64,000 nt of DNA from Desulfuromonas sp. (GCF_002868845.1 NZ_PKUB01000041.1:24111-88110); one strand, 5' to 3'. Shown: positions 28,296-37,345, counted from the stretch's first letter. Program-made: numbers and translations. The notes: generated by a model not told the origin, from the sequence alone.

Positions 28296-29885
28296 TCAGC
28301 GCATCTGCACCGCCTTGATGAAATGGGAGTCGACCGCCTTGGCGATCCGATCCAGGGTCGCCTCGTCGGCGGGGGTGTCGAGGGAGAGGACCACCATCGC
28401 CTCGCCCGCCTTGGCCCGCCGCCCCAGGCTCATGTTGCCGATGTTGACGCTGGCCTCCCCGAGGATGGTGCCGATCTTGCCGAGCAGGCCCGGCCGGTCG
28501 GCGTAGCTGATCACCAGCATATGCTCCTCGGGGGTGAAGTCGGTCTGGAAATCGCGCATCTTGACGATCTTGGGGATTCCCTCGAAGAGGGTACCGGCGA
28601 TGGTGCGCCGCCCCTCGGGGGTCTCGACGGTGACCGTGACCAGGCTGGAGAAGGACTCCGACTCGGTGGTGCGCACCTCCTCCACGGCGAGGCCCATGGT
28701 CTTGGCCACCAGGCGGGCGTTGACCATGTTGACCTCCTGCTCGGTCTGCCGGTTGAGCAGGGCGGCCAGGCCGCAGACCGTCAGGGGGGCGCAGTCGTAA
28801 CGGGCGATCTTGCCGTTGTAGGCGAAGATGGCCTTGGCGGGATTGGGGGGCGCGAGCTGGGCGACGAACTCCCCGATCTTGCTCACCAGGCCCATAAAGG
28901 GCTTCATGTGGTCCATCAGGTCGGGGTCGAACTTGGGAATATTGACGGCGTTTTCCATGGGCCGCCCGTCGAGGTAGTTGATGATCTCCCGGCTGACGTC
29001 GACCGCCACGTTCTTCTGGGCCTCGAAGGTGTTGGCCCCCAGGTGGGGGGTCACCAGCATGCGCGGGTGGCCGATGAGCTTTTTGAGGACCTCGGAACTG
29101 GGCGGCTCCTCGCTCCAGACGTCGAAGGCCGCGCCGGCCACCTTGCCGCTCTCCAGGGCGGCGAGCATCGCCGCCTCTTCGATAATGCCGCCACGGGCGC
29201 AGTTGACGACGATCACCCCGTCCTTCATCCGCTCGAAATGGTCCCCGGAGATCATCCCCCGGGTCTCCTGGTTGAGGGGGGTGTGAACGGTGATGATGTC
29301 GGAGTAGCGCACGATGTCGTCGAGGCTGACCAGCTTGACCCCGAAATCCTCGGCGCGCTTCTCCGAGATGTACGGGTCGCAGGTGATGACCTCGGCCTCG
29401 AAGGCCTTGGAGCGCCGGGCGACCCGGCCGCCGACCTTGCCGAGGCCGATCACGCCGATGGTCTTGCCCTTCAGCTCCGAGCCGGTAAAGGGGGCGCGCT
29501 TCCAGTCGCCGCCCTTGAGGCTGGCGTTGGCGACGGTGACGTTGCGACAGAGAGAGAGAAGGATCGCCATGGTGTGCTCGGCCGCCGAGTTGACGTTGCC
29601 GAAGGGGGCGTTGACGACGATGATCCCCTTGTTGCTGGCGCTCTCGACGTCGACGTTGTCGATGCCGACCCCGGCGCGGGCCACGATCTTGAGGCTGGCG
29701 GCGTGCTCGAGCAGGGCGGTGTCGATCCGGGTGCCGCTGCGGGTGATGATCGCCTCGTAGCCGCCGATGATCTGGTGGAGTTCCTCCACCGGCAGGCCGA
29801 GGCGGACATCGACGGCCACGCGGGGGTCGTCAAGGAGGGGCTGGAGCCCTTCCTGGGAAATTTCGTCGGTAATGAGGACCTTCAT
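28296..29885 (-). CDS. serA: D-3-phosphoglycerate dehydrogenase
   Basis: A 529-residue long-form enzyme, the first step of serine synthesis. N-terminal substrate domain, then a Rossmann NAD domain with VIGLGKVGGRVARR (about residue 145). Catalytic blocks are NCARGGIIEE, VAGAAFDVWSEEP and TPHLGANTFEA. An intervening allosteric domain and a C-terminal ACT domain (LVISYADRPGLLGKIG) follow, giving serine feedback in this class. The start at 29885 was chosen for AGGAG with good spacing; an upstream in-frame start at 29900 overlaps the SD. It is monocistronic. Confidence 0.96.
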   Translation of the reverse strand: MKVLITDEISQEGLQPLLDDPRVAVDVRLGLPVEELHQIIGGYEAIITRSGTRIDTALLEHAASLKIVARAGVGIDNVDVESASNKGIIVVNAPFGNVNSAAEHTMAILLSLCRNVTVANASLKGGDWKRAPFTGSELKGKTIGVIGLGKVGGRVARRSKAFEAEVITCDPYISEKRAEDFGVKLVSLDDIVRYSDIITVHTPLNQETRGMISGDHFERMKDGVIVVNCARGGIIEEAAMLAALESGKVAGAAFDVWSEEPPSSEVLKKLIGHPRMLVTPHLGANTFEAQKNVAVDVSREIINYLDGRPMENAVNIPKFDPDLMDHMKPFMGLVSKIGEFVAQLAPPNPAKAIFAYNGKIARYDCAPLTVCGLAALLNRQTEQEVNMVNARLVAKTMGLAVEEVRTTESESFSSLVTVTVETPEGRRTIAGTLFEGIPKIVKMRDFQTDFTPEEHMLVISYADRPGLLGKIGTILGEASVNIGNMSLGRRAKAGEAMVVLSLDTPADEATLDRIAKAVDSHFIKAVQMR

Positions 29886-30143
29886 GGGCGCTCCTGTCAA
29901 AAGGTGGTCCTGGCACCGGGCAAGGCGGCGCCATCTTTTTCAGAAGCGAGAATCTTAGACCTTTTGCCCCCCCCTGTCAACGCCGTAAACGGCTGAATTT
30001 GCGCGCTCTGCCAGCCGGAGAAAACCGCCCCCCGGCGGCCCCCTTTTCCAGGTGGGATCAATGACCCTCCTGCGGCGGGGGACATCAAGAAAAGGTATTC
30101 GCAAACAGATCTGCTTGTTCTAAGATGAATCTTCAGAAACCGT

Positions 30144-30189
30144 CCCCATCACAAGTCGGAAATGCGGAGGCATTTCTGGTCCGTTGGGG
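30144..30189 (+). promoter_or_regulatory. Structured 5' leader of unknown class
   Basis: Nested stems: CCCCA (30144-30148) with TGGGG (30185-30189), and inside it a perfect 7-bp stem 30159-30165 against 30170-30176 with a GGAG loop. It ends 20 bases before the start codon of the secreted enzyme gene. It matches no riboswitch consensus that I know. Confidence 0.35.
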
Positions 30190-30209
30190 AAAACCTCGGG
30201 AGAAAATAA

Positions 30210-30908
30210 TTGTCCAGGCTAAGTGCCACAATCCTTGCGCTCTGCGTCTGTTTCTGGGCGGTCGACTCGGCCGCCTGGCACGACGAAACCCACCTCGCCG
30301 TCGCCAGGGCCGCGGGCTACGCCAAGTGGTACAACGCCACCGGCGCGGACATGGCGAAGCTCAAGGCCGGGCTGACCGAGCAGCACAACCACTACGTCAA
30401 CAACCGGACCGGGACGGTCGTCACCGCCGAGGCCGTCCTTCGCCAGGCGGGTCGCTACAACACGATCGAGCCGCGCGGCCACCTCTACGGGGCCATCCTC
30501 GCCTCGGTCCGGGACTACATGGGTGCGAAAGCCGAGGGGAAGTACGGCGAATACCACCTGGGATTCGCCGCCCACTACCTCGGCGACCTCTCGATGCCGT
30601 TGCACAACACCGAGTACGACGCCTTCAACAGGAAGAACCACGCGAAGATCGACGGAATGGTCGATGCCGGCATCCTGGAGCGCCCCGGCCGGATCGAGAC
30701 CTACCCGGTGACGGTGCGATCCGAGGCGGATCTGGCGCGCGAGGTGGCCCGGGTGGCGAACCTGGCCAGGGAACTGGGAGAGAGGATCAGGGCCGAGAAG
30801 CGGCTTCCGACAGAAGAGGAGGCCTACGCGCAACTGGGTCACAGCGCCTCCCTGCTGAAGGCGGTGATCGTCTACACGGAGGCTCCGCGCCTGGCGCCGA
30901 GAGGGTGA
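30210..30908 (+). CDS. Secreted zinc-dependent phospholipase C / S1-P1 nuclease-like protein
   Basis: A 232-residue exported protein. The signal peptide would be cut after VDSAA so that the mature chain starts with Trp (WHDETH). In the phospholipase C/S1-P1 nuclease fold the N-terminal Trp and early His and Asp coordinate the zinc cluster. Later ligands fit HYLGDLSMPLHNTEYD, the HxxxD motif plus a histidine, near residue 122. The start is TTG at 30210 with GGGAG seven bases upstream. It acts in the periplasm or outside. Lipase or nuclease activity cannot be told apart by eye. Confidence 0.75.
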   Translation: MSRLSATILALCVCFWAVDSAAWHDETHLAVARAAGYAKWYNATGADMAKLKAGLTEQHNHYVNNRTGTVVTAEAVLRQAGRYNTIEPRGHLYGAILASVRDYMGAKAEGKYGEYHLGFAAHYLGDLSMPLHNTEYDAFNRKNHAKIDGMVDAGILERPGRIETYPVTVRSEADLAREVARVANLARELGERIRAEKRLPTEEEAYAQLGHSASLLKAVIVYTEAPRLAPRG

Positions 30909-31192
30909 TAGGAATCTGCTTTTTCGGGGTCGGCGCCGCAGGCGCCTGAAATGGGCCGCTTCGCCGCCCCCCCTTCGACCCACAACTTTTACTACTCATT
31001 CATTAGGGCTGTCAACTCAAGCATCCCCCAAACGCCCCCCCGCCCGGCAAACAACCCTCCCAAAAGCCTCAAAATCCAGGCCCTGAGAGCCTATTCCGAC
31101 CACACTTCCGCCGCAACCTCCCTCCCATCCTATTCAAATCAACCGAATGCACGGCTCTTCATAACCGCCCCAGCCGCCATCGACAGGCTCAT

Positions 31193-31261
31193 AGGCAGAA
31201 TAATCGCATCCGACCATCGGCGCCGGCGATGGTCGGGTCACCGGCTTGACCTTCGTCCAGA
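31193..31261. repeat. Direct repeat copy 1 (IS91 end fragment)
   Basis: 69 bases nearly identical to 34921-34987, in the same orientation, differing mainly by two bases of length and two substitutions. Copy 2 is the 3' end of the decayed IS91-type transposase gene, so this is a stranded terminal fragment of the same element. Confidence 0.85.
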
Positions 31262-31405
31262 GGGCGATGGCTGCGGAGGTCCAGTTGATCGAGTCGAGCG
31301 GGGGGTGTTCGAGGTCGTCGTGGACGGAACGCTGGCCTATTCGAAAAAGCAGACCGGCGAGATCCCCGATGAAGCGCGGTTGGTGGAAAAAATAGAGCCG
31401 ATCTC
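31262..31405 (+). pseudogene. Truncated SelW/Rdx-type relic
   Basis: Immediately after the repeat the plus strand encodes EVQLIESSGG, then, one frame over, GVFEVVVDGTLAYSKKQTGE and LVEKIEP. This is the C-terminal half of a SelW/Rdx (selenoprotein W-like thioredoxin fold) protein. The N-terminal half with the CxxC/CxxU motif is missing, and the frame shifts within a run of six G (31300-31305). No stop codon follows at the family's normal length. It is therefore a relic cut by the insertion-sequence fragment. Confidence 0.6.
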
Positions 31406-31464
31406 TCCACCGGCGCGGGCGCCTGGGCAGGGAGACCCGGTTGGCCCGGTGCCCGAGAAAAAGC

Positions 31465-31500
31465 AAAAAGGCCCCGCCTCCCGGGAGGCGGGGCCTTTTT
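31465..31500 (-). terminator. Terminator of the LRR surface-protein gene
   Basis: A perfect 17-bp inverted repeat (31465-31481 against 31484-31500) with a T run on either strand. It is 18 bases from the stop of the leftward gene. Confidence 0.9.
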
Positions 31501-31517
31501 ATCGCTACGTTTCAATC

Positions 31518-34500
31518 CTACAGCAGGGCCTGCAGCCTGTCGACCGCATCGATGATGATGGGATAGACCAGGCCCTGGTCGGTGCAGTCCATGATCCAGT
31601 CGTTCTTGTCCGGGGCGCCCTTGGTGGCGCAGCCGTCGGTCTTTTTCAGCACGTCGTTCTCGAGCTTGCTCAGCGCCTCGGCGAAGAGCCCCGCGTCGAC
31701 GTCGGCGTAGGCATCCTCGACCATCCCGATGACGACGGCCATCTTCTTGGTCATGGTGTTCTGCTGGTTGCCGTTGCTGAAGCTGGCGGGGTCCAGTTCG
31801 TTGATGGTCTCGATCGCCGTGTCCAGGACCTCGGAGACCGTCGCCGGGCTGTCCACGATCAGCACTTCGATGTTGCTCGTGGCGCTGTCCGAGCCGTCGC
31901 TGACGGCCAGGCTCACCACGTAGAGCCCGGGCTGGTCCGCCGTGAAGCTCGGCTGGGAGGAGAGCGGATCGCCGAGCAGGGCGCCGCTGCCGTCCGGCAG
32001 CGAGGCAAAGCTCCAGCTGAAGGTCAGCGGGTCGTTGTTGGCGTCGGAGCTACCCGTGCCGTCCAGGTAGATGGTCTCCCCGAGCTCTCCGGACTGGTTC
32101 ACACCGGCATCGGCCACGGGGGGGAGGTTGGCGAAGGAGACGGTGACCGTGGCCGGGGCGCTTTCGGCGCCGAAGACGTCCGTCGCGACGAGCGAGAAGA
32201 GGTAATCGCCGTGGGCGTCCGCGACGAACTGGGGGGTCGGCGAGGCCTGGTCGGAGAGGGTCGCCGCGCTGCCAGCCGGTTTGGCGGCGATGCTCCAGAG
32301 GACCGAGAAGGCGTCGCCGTCGTCGTCGTAGCTCTGGGTCGCGTCGAGGGTGACCAGCGTTCCGGTCAGGGTGACGGCCTGGTCCGCGCCGGCGTCGGCG
32401 ACCGGCGCCGAGTTGTAGGTGCTCAGCACGACCTGGTCCGCGCTCGCGCTGACCAGTCCCATGCTGTCGGTGACGATCAGTTCGACCGTGTAGTCGCCGA
32501 CGACGTCGGGGGTGAAGGACGGGCTGACCGTGTCCGCGGCGGCCAGGGCGGCGGTGCTGCCGGCCGGCTGGCTGACCATCTGCCAGGAGTAGCTCAGGGG
32601 GTAGGCGCCGTCGGGATCGCTGGAGCCGGACCCGTCGAGGAGCACCGGGGAGCCGACGTGAACGGTCTGGTCCAGGCCGGCGTCGGCGGCGGGGGGATCG
32701 AAAAGGCCCGTCCCGCTCAGGGTGATCTCGAGCGTGCCCTCGTCCGGGTCGTCGCTGGAGACGACGACGGTGGCCGAGGCGGCTCCGGTTGTGGTGGGCG
32801 CATAGCCGACCTCGAACTGAGCGCTGGCCCCGGCTGCCAGAAGGAGGGGGAGGGCCGGTGGGGAGACGAAGGCCATGTCGCTACTGCTTGCCCCGCCGAA
32901 GTCGATGCCGAGGAGGGTCAGGTCGGCGGTGCCGACGTTGGAGACCGTGAAGACCTGCGAGGCCGCCGACCCACTGCCGACGAGGCCGAAGTCGTGGGAC
33001 AGGGGCGCGACCTCGATGTCGCGGGTGCCGGCGGTGCTGGCTGTGACGACGGGTGCGAAGTCGCTGACAACCCGATTCTGGTTGTACGGGTTGCTGTCGG
33101 TAAAGCTGCGCAGGCGGAAGTAGTAGGTGGTGGCAGGATCGAGGTTGTCAACGGTTTTAGAGGAATACCGGAGGGTGTCAACAAGGGTGTAGGGCCCCTC
33201 CTCGGCCGTTGCGAAGTACAGCTCGTAGCCCTTTTGCCCCCACTGGTAGGGGATATGGGACCATGTCAAAGAGACGGAATTTTCCGTCTGGTTGGACACC
33301 CCGAAGTTCTCAGGTGGCAGAGCCTGCGCATCAAGCCATCCGCTCTGGGAATGTGTATCGACGAACTCTTTGAGAAGAGGGTTTGAGGTGTAAAGGGCAT
33401 TCCAGTGGATCTGCAGGAACGTCAGACCGGTCAGGTTTGACAGCTCGTAGGGCATTTCCCCTTTTAATTGGTTGGCGTGCACGTTGAGCTGATTGAGGGA
33501 GAGGAGGTTGCCCAACTCTTTGGGAATGGCGCCCATGAGCTGGTTCTTGGAAAGGGACAGGCTCTTCAATGCAGGGAGGTTCCCCAGTTCCGGGGGGATC
33601 TCGCCGCTCAACTTGTTATTGTCGAGGAACAGGTAGGTGAGGCCCGGCATGTTCCCCAGTGCCTGGGGGATGTGTCCGTTTAGCTGGTTGTGGCCCAGAT
33701 TCAAGTAAGTCAGGCCGGACAGGTTCACCAGTTCCGGAGGGATGGCACCGGTGAGCTTGTTGGAGTGAAGATCGAGATGTGTAAGGTCGCTCAGGGAGCC
33801 CAACCCGGGAGGAATGGTCCCGGAGAATTGGTTGTAGTTAAGATTTGTGTACCGCAGCAGAGGGTATGCCGTTAGGAAGTTGACGCTTCCGGTCAGACCG
33901 TTTTGGGCAAGGTTCAGGTGGTGGAGTTGGGAAAGATTCGTCAACTCGGAGGGGACGTCTCCGGACAATTGGCATTTATAGAGGTCAAGCCATTGCAGGT
34001 TGACCAGGTTACCCAGTTCCGGGGGGATCGAGCCTCCGAAGTCGTTCCATCCCAAGTGCAGGCGGGTCAGGTTGGTGATCGCCCCTACCTCCGGCGGGAT
34101 GGGGCCGGTCAGCTGGTTGTAGTAGAGGTCCAAGGACCTTAAATTTGACAGGGCAGAGATCTGGGGCGGGATCGCCCCGGTGAGGTTGTTGTAGTCGAGC
34201 CTTATGTGCTGGAGTTGCGCCAGGTCTGTGATTTCGACCGGAATGGGCCCGACGAGATTGTTTCTGCTCATGGAGATCTGGCTGACCTGGCTGGTTCCAT
34301 AGCACATGATGCCGAACCAGGTGCATTCCGAGCCGACCGCCGCGAACCCGTCGGCCTCCAGCGGTCCGTCCTTCCAGCCGCTGTTGTTGGTCCAGTTGTC
34401 CCCGCCGGTGCTGTTGTAGAGGGCGATGAGCGCCTCCCGGTCGGCGGCCGGGATGGCGGCGTGGGATGCGCCGGCCATCACGGCGGTGAGGATCAGGGTG

Positions 34501-34529
34501 AACAGGATGCCCTTGGCCATTCGTTTCAT
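31518..34529 (-). CDS. Large exported leucine-rich-repeat / Fn3 / PKD-like surface protein
   Basis: About 1003 residues. Signal peptide from MKRMAKGILFTLIL to ASHAA. An LRR cap of plant type follows (DREALIALYNSTGGDNWTNN ... CTWFGIMCYG). Then come about 14 plant-specific-type leucine-rich repeats of the form LxxLxxLxLxxNxLxGxIPxxLGN, to about residue 410. A fibronectin III domain (VSLTWSHIPYQW ... TYYFRLRSF), an ASPM/HYDIN-like domain (LSHDFGLVGSGSAASQVFTV) and three PKD/REJ-like domains each beginning near ADAGxxQ follow, and the end is helical. The start at 34529 has GGGGGAG upstream. No anchor or sorting signal is visible. Probably an adhesin or binding protein. It lies between two direct repeats. 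Confidence 0.88.
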   Translation of the reverse strand: MKRMAKGILFTLILTAVMAGASHAAIPAADREALIALYNSTGGDNWTNNSGWKDGPLEADGFAAVGSECTWFGIMCYGTSQVSQISMSRNNLVGPIPVEITDLAQLQHIRLDYNNLTGAIPPQISALSNLRSLDLYYNQLTGPIPPEVGAITNLTRLHLGWNDFGGSIPPELGNLVNLQWLDLYKCQLSGDVPSELTNLSQLHHLNLAQNGLTGSVNFLTAYPLLRYTNLNYNQFSGTIPPGLGSLSDLTHLDLHSNKLTGAIPPELVNLSGLTYLNLGHNQLNGHIPQALGNMPGLTYLFLDNNKLSGEIPPELGNLPALKSLSLSKNQLMGAIPKELGNLLSLNQLNVHANQLKGEMPYELSNLTGLTFLQIHWNALYTSNPLLKEFVDTHSQSGWLDAQALPPENFGVSNQTENSVSLTWSHIPYQWGQKGYELYFATAEEGPYTLVDTLRYSSKTVDNLDPATTYYFRLRSFTDSNPYNQNRVVSDFAPVVTASTAGTRDIEVAPLSHDFGLVGSGSAASQVFTVSNVGTADLTLLGIDFGGASSSDMAFVSPPALPLLLAAGASAQFEVGYAPTTTGAASATVVVSSDDPDEGTLEITLSGTGLFDPPAADAGLDQTVHVGSPVLLDGSGSSDPDGAYPLSYSWQMVSQPAGSTAALAAADTVSPSFTPDVVGDYTVELIVTDSMGLVSASADQVVLSTYNSAPVADAGADQAVTLTGTLVTLDATQSYDDDGDAFSVLWSIAAKPAGSAATLSDQASPTPQFVADAHGDYLFSLVATDVFGAESAPATVTVSFANLPPVADAGVNQSGELGETIYLDGTGSSDANNDPLTFSWSFASLPDGSGALLGDPLSSQPSFTADQPGLYVVSLAVSDGSDSATSNIEVLIVDSPATVSEVLDTAIETINELDPASFSNGNQQNTMTKKMAVVIGMVEDAYADVDAGLFAEALSKLENDVLKKTDGCATKGAPDKNDWIMDCTDQGLVYPIIIDAVDRLQALL

Positions 34530-34920
34530 TGTGGATCTCCCCCCTCGGTTCTCTCGGTGCGGTTCGGCAGGGAGCGGGCTTCGCCGGCCACCCGCTGGCC
34601 GGGTCAAAGCGTTCCCTTTGCCCTCACAAATCGAAAAAAAGCCGCCAAAACCAGTACCGGTTCCCTGATCCAAGCGACTTCAGCATATAAAGGCCCTTGA
34701 GTCGTCTTTCAGGGCCGATTAGAGCAGGTCATCTTTTTAGCACATATCTTTTTAATCCGTCAATCTTCATCAGTTCCGGGCCATGATAGAGGTCTCGGGT
34801 GATCGCAGGAGGGGACGGGGAGGAACCCCTTTTTTGCCTTTCTCCATGCCTCTTCTGCCCCCTCCGCAGAGCGGTGCGAACCGGCCGGCGGCATCGGGCG
34901 GCAGCGTCGCGACGGCTGAG
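34530..34920. other. Upstream region of the LRR gene
   Basis: It contains the promoter side of the leftward LRR gene and a hairpin with a 6-bp GGCCCT/AGGGCC stem (about 34691-34720), followed on the minus strand by TTTATAT. That could end transcription from the decayed transposase gene. A 7-bp CCGGCCA/TGGCCGG stem lies in the leader. No gene seen. Confidence 0.4.
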
Positions 34921-34987
34921 AGGCAGAATAATCGCATCCGACCATCGGCGCCGGGTGGCCGGGTCACCGGCTTGACCTTCGTCCAGA
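34921..34987. repeat. Direct repeat copy 2 (IS91 3' end)
   Basis: 67 bases matching 31193-31261. It spans the last codons of the transposase relic (WTKVKPVTR) and the adjoining terminal sequence. Similarity to copy 1 stops at AGGCAG on one side and GTCCAGA on the other. Confidence 0.85.
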
Positions 34988-35830
34988 ACCCGAGGTGTTC
35001 CAATATCCGCCGAATCACCACCGCTTCGTTGATGAAGCTGACGATTTCCATCTCAGCCCCACAGTGCGGACACGCCAGCGGATCGACCTCCCAGACCTTC
35101 TTGATGCATTCGCGCCAGACCTTTAAAGGAATCCGTCGCGGCTTATGCTCCGCGACGCCTAAAGCCTCCACCGGGGGATCGGACAGAAACCCTTCACCCG
35201 CCTCAACACCCCTTTCAAGTTTCGCAGTAGCCGATCCCCCCGTGCCCGGTTGTAATACCATCCGTAATACCGCACCAGTCACAGCCCCGATGCCCCCCCC
35301 CTTTAACACCGAGCACCGTTTGGAAAAAGGAAAGGAGACACATATTGGCGCAGAGGCAGAGCCTGCTTAGCAACTGGCGGTCGTACTTGAAATCAGGTCG
35401 CAAAATGATGGGGATGCTGAAGAAGTACTGCCGGTGAGGGACAGGGTGAAGGATGACATCCTTCAGGTGCTAGCCAAACTGGATCCCCTTTTTGCTGTGA
35501 CAGCTGGGGCAGAACCAGCGCCCCCGGCAGCTGAAGGCGAGTAGGTACCATGGCGACAATCGGGACAGCGAACGCGGGCAAAACCTTCACGCAGGTCGCC
35601 GCACTTGAGATAATCCTTGACGACATCTCTGACGACCAACCGGAAGAAGCCGTATGATCTGGCGAACCGCTATTGGTACTGCCCCTCGAAACTGCCACAA
35701 TGCCGGTCGTGCAGCGTCCAGATAGGCGACTGCTGCGGTGTGCGCGGGTGGTAGCCGGCCGGTTTCTCTTCTGCGAACATGTGCATCCCTGGGCATTGGA
35801 AAAGCCCAACAATACAACATGATTTAGTTG
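34921..35830 (-). pseudogene. Decayed IS91-family transposase
   Basis: On the minus strand, fragments of an IS91-type rolling-circle transposase appear in the right order but in different frames. They are: REGFARVRCPDCRHGTY (zinc-binding N terminus, about 35600-35550), FFSIPIILRPDFKYDRQLLS (about 35420-35365), a large internal deletion that removes the catalytic tyrosine region, and RIPLKVWRECIKKVWEVDPL with CPHCGAEM (about 35145-35040). The C terminus ends in the direct repeat. Frameshifts and the deletion make it nonfunctional. Confidence 0.8.
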
Positions 35831-35856
35831 AAAATATTTCATAAAACGACTCAACT

Positions 35857-36525
35857 CTACTTTGCTAAGCGATACAATCGGAAGTCCTCCTCATGCTTCT
35901 GATATAAAATCTTCAACTCCTCCTTGCTCAGAAAGCTTTTATCTAACGGGGTATAGTTTGGGAACTTCTCTTGTGTTACGTTTTTAGGTGTAATAATTTT
36001 TATTTCTTTGTTGGTTTCTCTTTGAAGCCAAATTCTCAATTTCTCTTCAGAGCCTTTTATAGCAAAACATTCCATCCTATTCACAATCGAGCGAACAGGT
36101 TCGTCGTCAACCTCACGCAAAAACTGTACTTGAAAATTTTCCTTCCGCTCCATTATGTCTGTTATTGGAGGCTTTGACAAAGTACTTTTATGGTATGGAT
36201 GGTTTGTCATTGCACATTTATAATTTCTTTCACTTATAATTCGCTCTATCGGATCCCTGATGACAGTTACTGGCTTTATATGGCCCCTTTTGTGTAGACT
36301 GGCCATGTAAGGATTTTTCAACATGTCACGAAAAGATAGATGGCCAATTATTGCTTTTTTACCTGAAAAATACTCCAAGGGCAAAGAGGCAAACCCAGAC
36401 CCATCAATGTCAGCCCCAAAATTTGGATCCCAGACCTTTATGCAGTCCTTAAAGCAAAAAGCATCATAAAACAATTCCTTAATTGTTGTCCCACCACTCT
36501 TGGGAATATGTGGGAAAAAGTACAT
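35857..36525 (-). CDS. Sulfotransferase-family protein
   Basis: A 222-residue protein. The 5'-phosphosulfate-binding P-loop FPHIPKSGGTTIKELF is at the N terminus and the 3'-phosphate-binding VTVIRDPIERIISERN near residue 90. These are the two PAPS-binding motifs of cytosolic/Golgi-type sulfotransferases (Sulfotransfer_2-like). It would transfer sulfate from PAPS to a glycan or lipid. GGAGG precedes the ATG. Base composition is strikingly AT-rich compared with the rest of the window, and it sits between IS91 and IS30 relics, so recent transfer is likely. The acceptor is unknown. Confidence 0.82.
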   Translation of the reverse strand: MYFFPHIPKSGGTTIKELFYDAFCFKDCIKVWDPNFGADIDGSGFASLPLEYFSGKKAIIGHLSFRDMLKNPYMASLHKRGHIKPVTVIRDPIERIISERNYKCAMTNHPYHKSTLSKPPITDIMERKENFQVQFLREVDDEPVRSIVNRMECFAIKGSEEKLRIWLQRETNKEIKIITPKNVTQEKFPNYTPLDKSFLSKEELKILYQKHEEDFRLYRLAK

Positions 36526-36789
36526 AGAGTCCTCCGTGAATATGTTTAAAGTATGGTGTATTAATCCGGCGAACAGCCAATTATTACCAGGAATGATAAA
36601 CAGGAAAAAAATAAGTACCTAGCAAAGACCATCATAATATCAACCGCGGAAGACAAATAAGAGTTTAATAGCGACCGAAATAGAAATCGGAAACTTAGGC
36701 ATTTGTCGCTGTTAAATCTTAAAGGGTCACTGTTATTACTTTGATGGGGGGATGGGGCCAACCGTTTGCGATGAAAAAGTGCACCTTTG

Positions 36790-36915
36790 CCTTCTGGGCT
36801 TTTTTGTGGTCGCCGAAATTTTCACATACCGCCCTCGAAAGTGTCTTGGATACCAGACACCCCAGGAGGTCTTCGATGAAGCTCGGGGTGGTGCACTTGC
36901 AACTTGGAGTTACCA
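36790..36915 (+). pseudogene. IS30-family transposase C-terminal relic
   Basis: The plus-strand frame through 36825-36900 reads YRPRKCLGYQTPQEVF followed by GGALAT, the hallmark C terminus of IS30 transposases (NxRPRKxLGYxTPxEVF ... VALxT). It is followed by sequence like an IS30 end. Nothing of the N-terminal or catalytic DDE parts is recognisable. Confidence 0.55.
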
Positions 36916-37345
36916 TGGACGAAAGGATAAAAATTTGCCATTTTGAGAGAGGGAAGGCACCCAATGGTTGAAAAACAGAAGGCCATTACCACTCACCAAA
37001 CCGTCACTTCTTGTTATCACACCATAATGATATTGACAACATTAAATGCCCAGGCACCTTCCTGTTGCCATGGCGTGGATTCAACATTTATTGAAAAAAT
37101 GGTGGCAACGCCTGACTTCAGCAATTAACGAAATGACCAGAATTTTGTGCATTTTTGAGCGATGTGCAAGGCAAAAAGGGCGAAGGACAAAAGATGGTCG
37201 AGACAGTGGAGAGTTGATCTATTAACCAGGAGAAAGTGGCCAATTGCGTTGACTACTATACTCGCCGGCAAACAGGACCCAAAAAACAATAAAAGAATAA
37301 CGACTTGACACTACCCCCCCCTGCGCCATGCCTGGCGCACAAAAA
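36916..37345. other. AT-rich region without recognisable genes
   Basis: About 430 bases of AT-rich DNA of the same character as the sulfotransferase region. Short open frames lack ribosome binding sites and family resemblance. A small palindrome TGCGCC-N6-GGCGCA lies at 37322-37339. It is probably the tail of the acquired segment. Confidence 0.4.

Noticed and set aside
34529..34640. Possible c-di-GMP (GEMM) riboswitch upstream of the LRR gene
   Set aside because: A GGGCAAA word and GC stems are present, but the GAAA tetraloop receptor and the GCAAAGCC segment of the consensus are missing.
35393..35854. 153-residue minus-strand frame after the sulfotransferase gene
   Set aside because: Its translation is the out-of-frame reading of the IS91 transposase N terminus, so it is covered by the pseudogene.
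36561..36761. Small minus-strand frame with a hydrophobic C terminus
   Set aside because: No ribosome binding site and no family resemblance. It overlaps the AT-rich degenerate region and ends in what looks like random coding.
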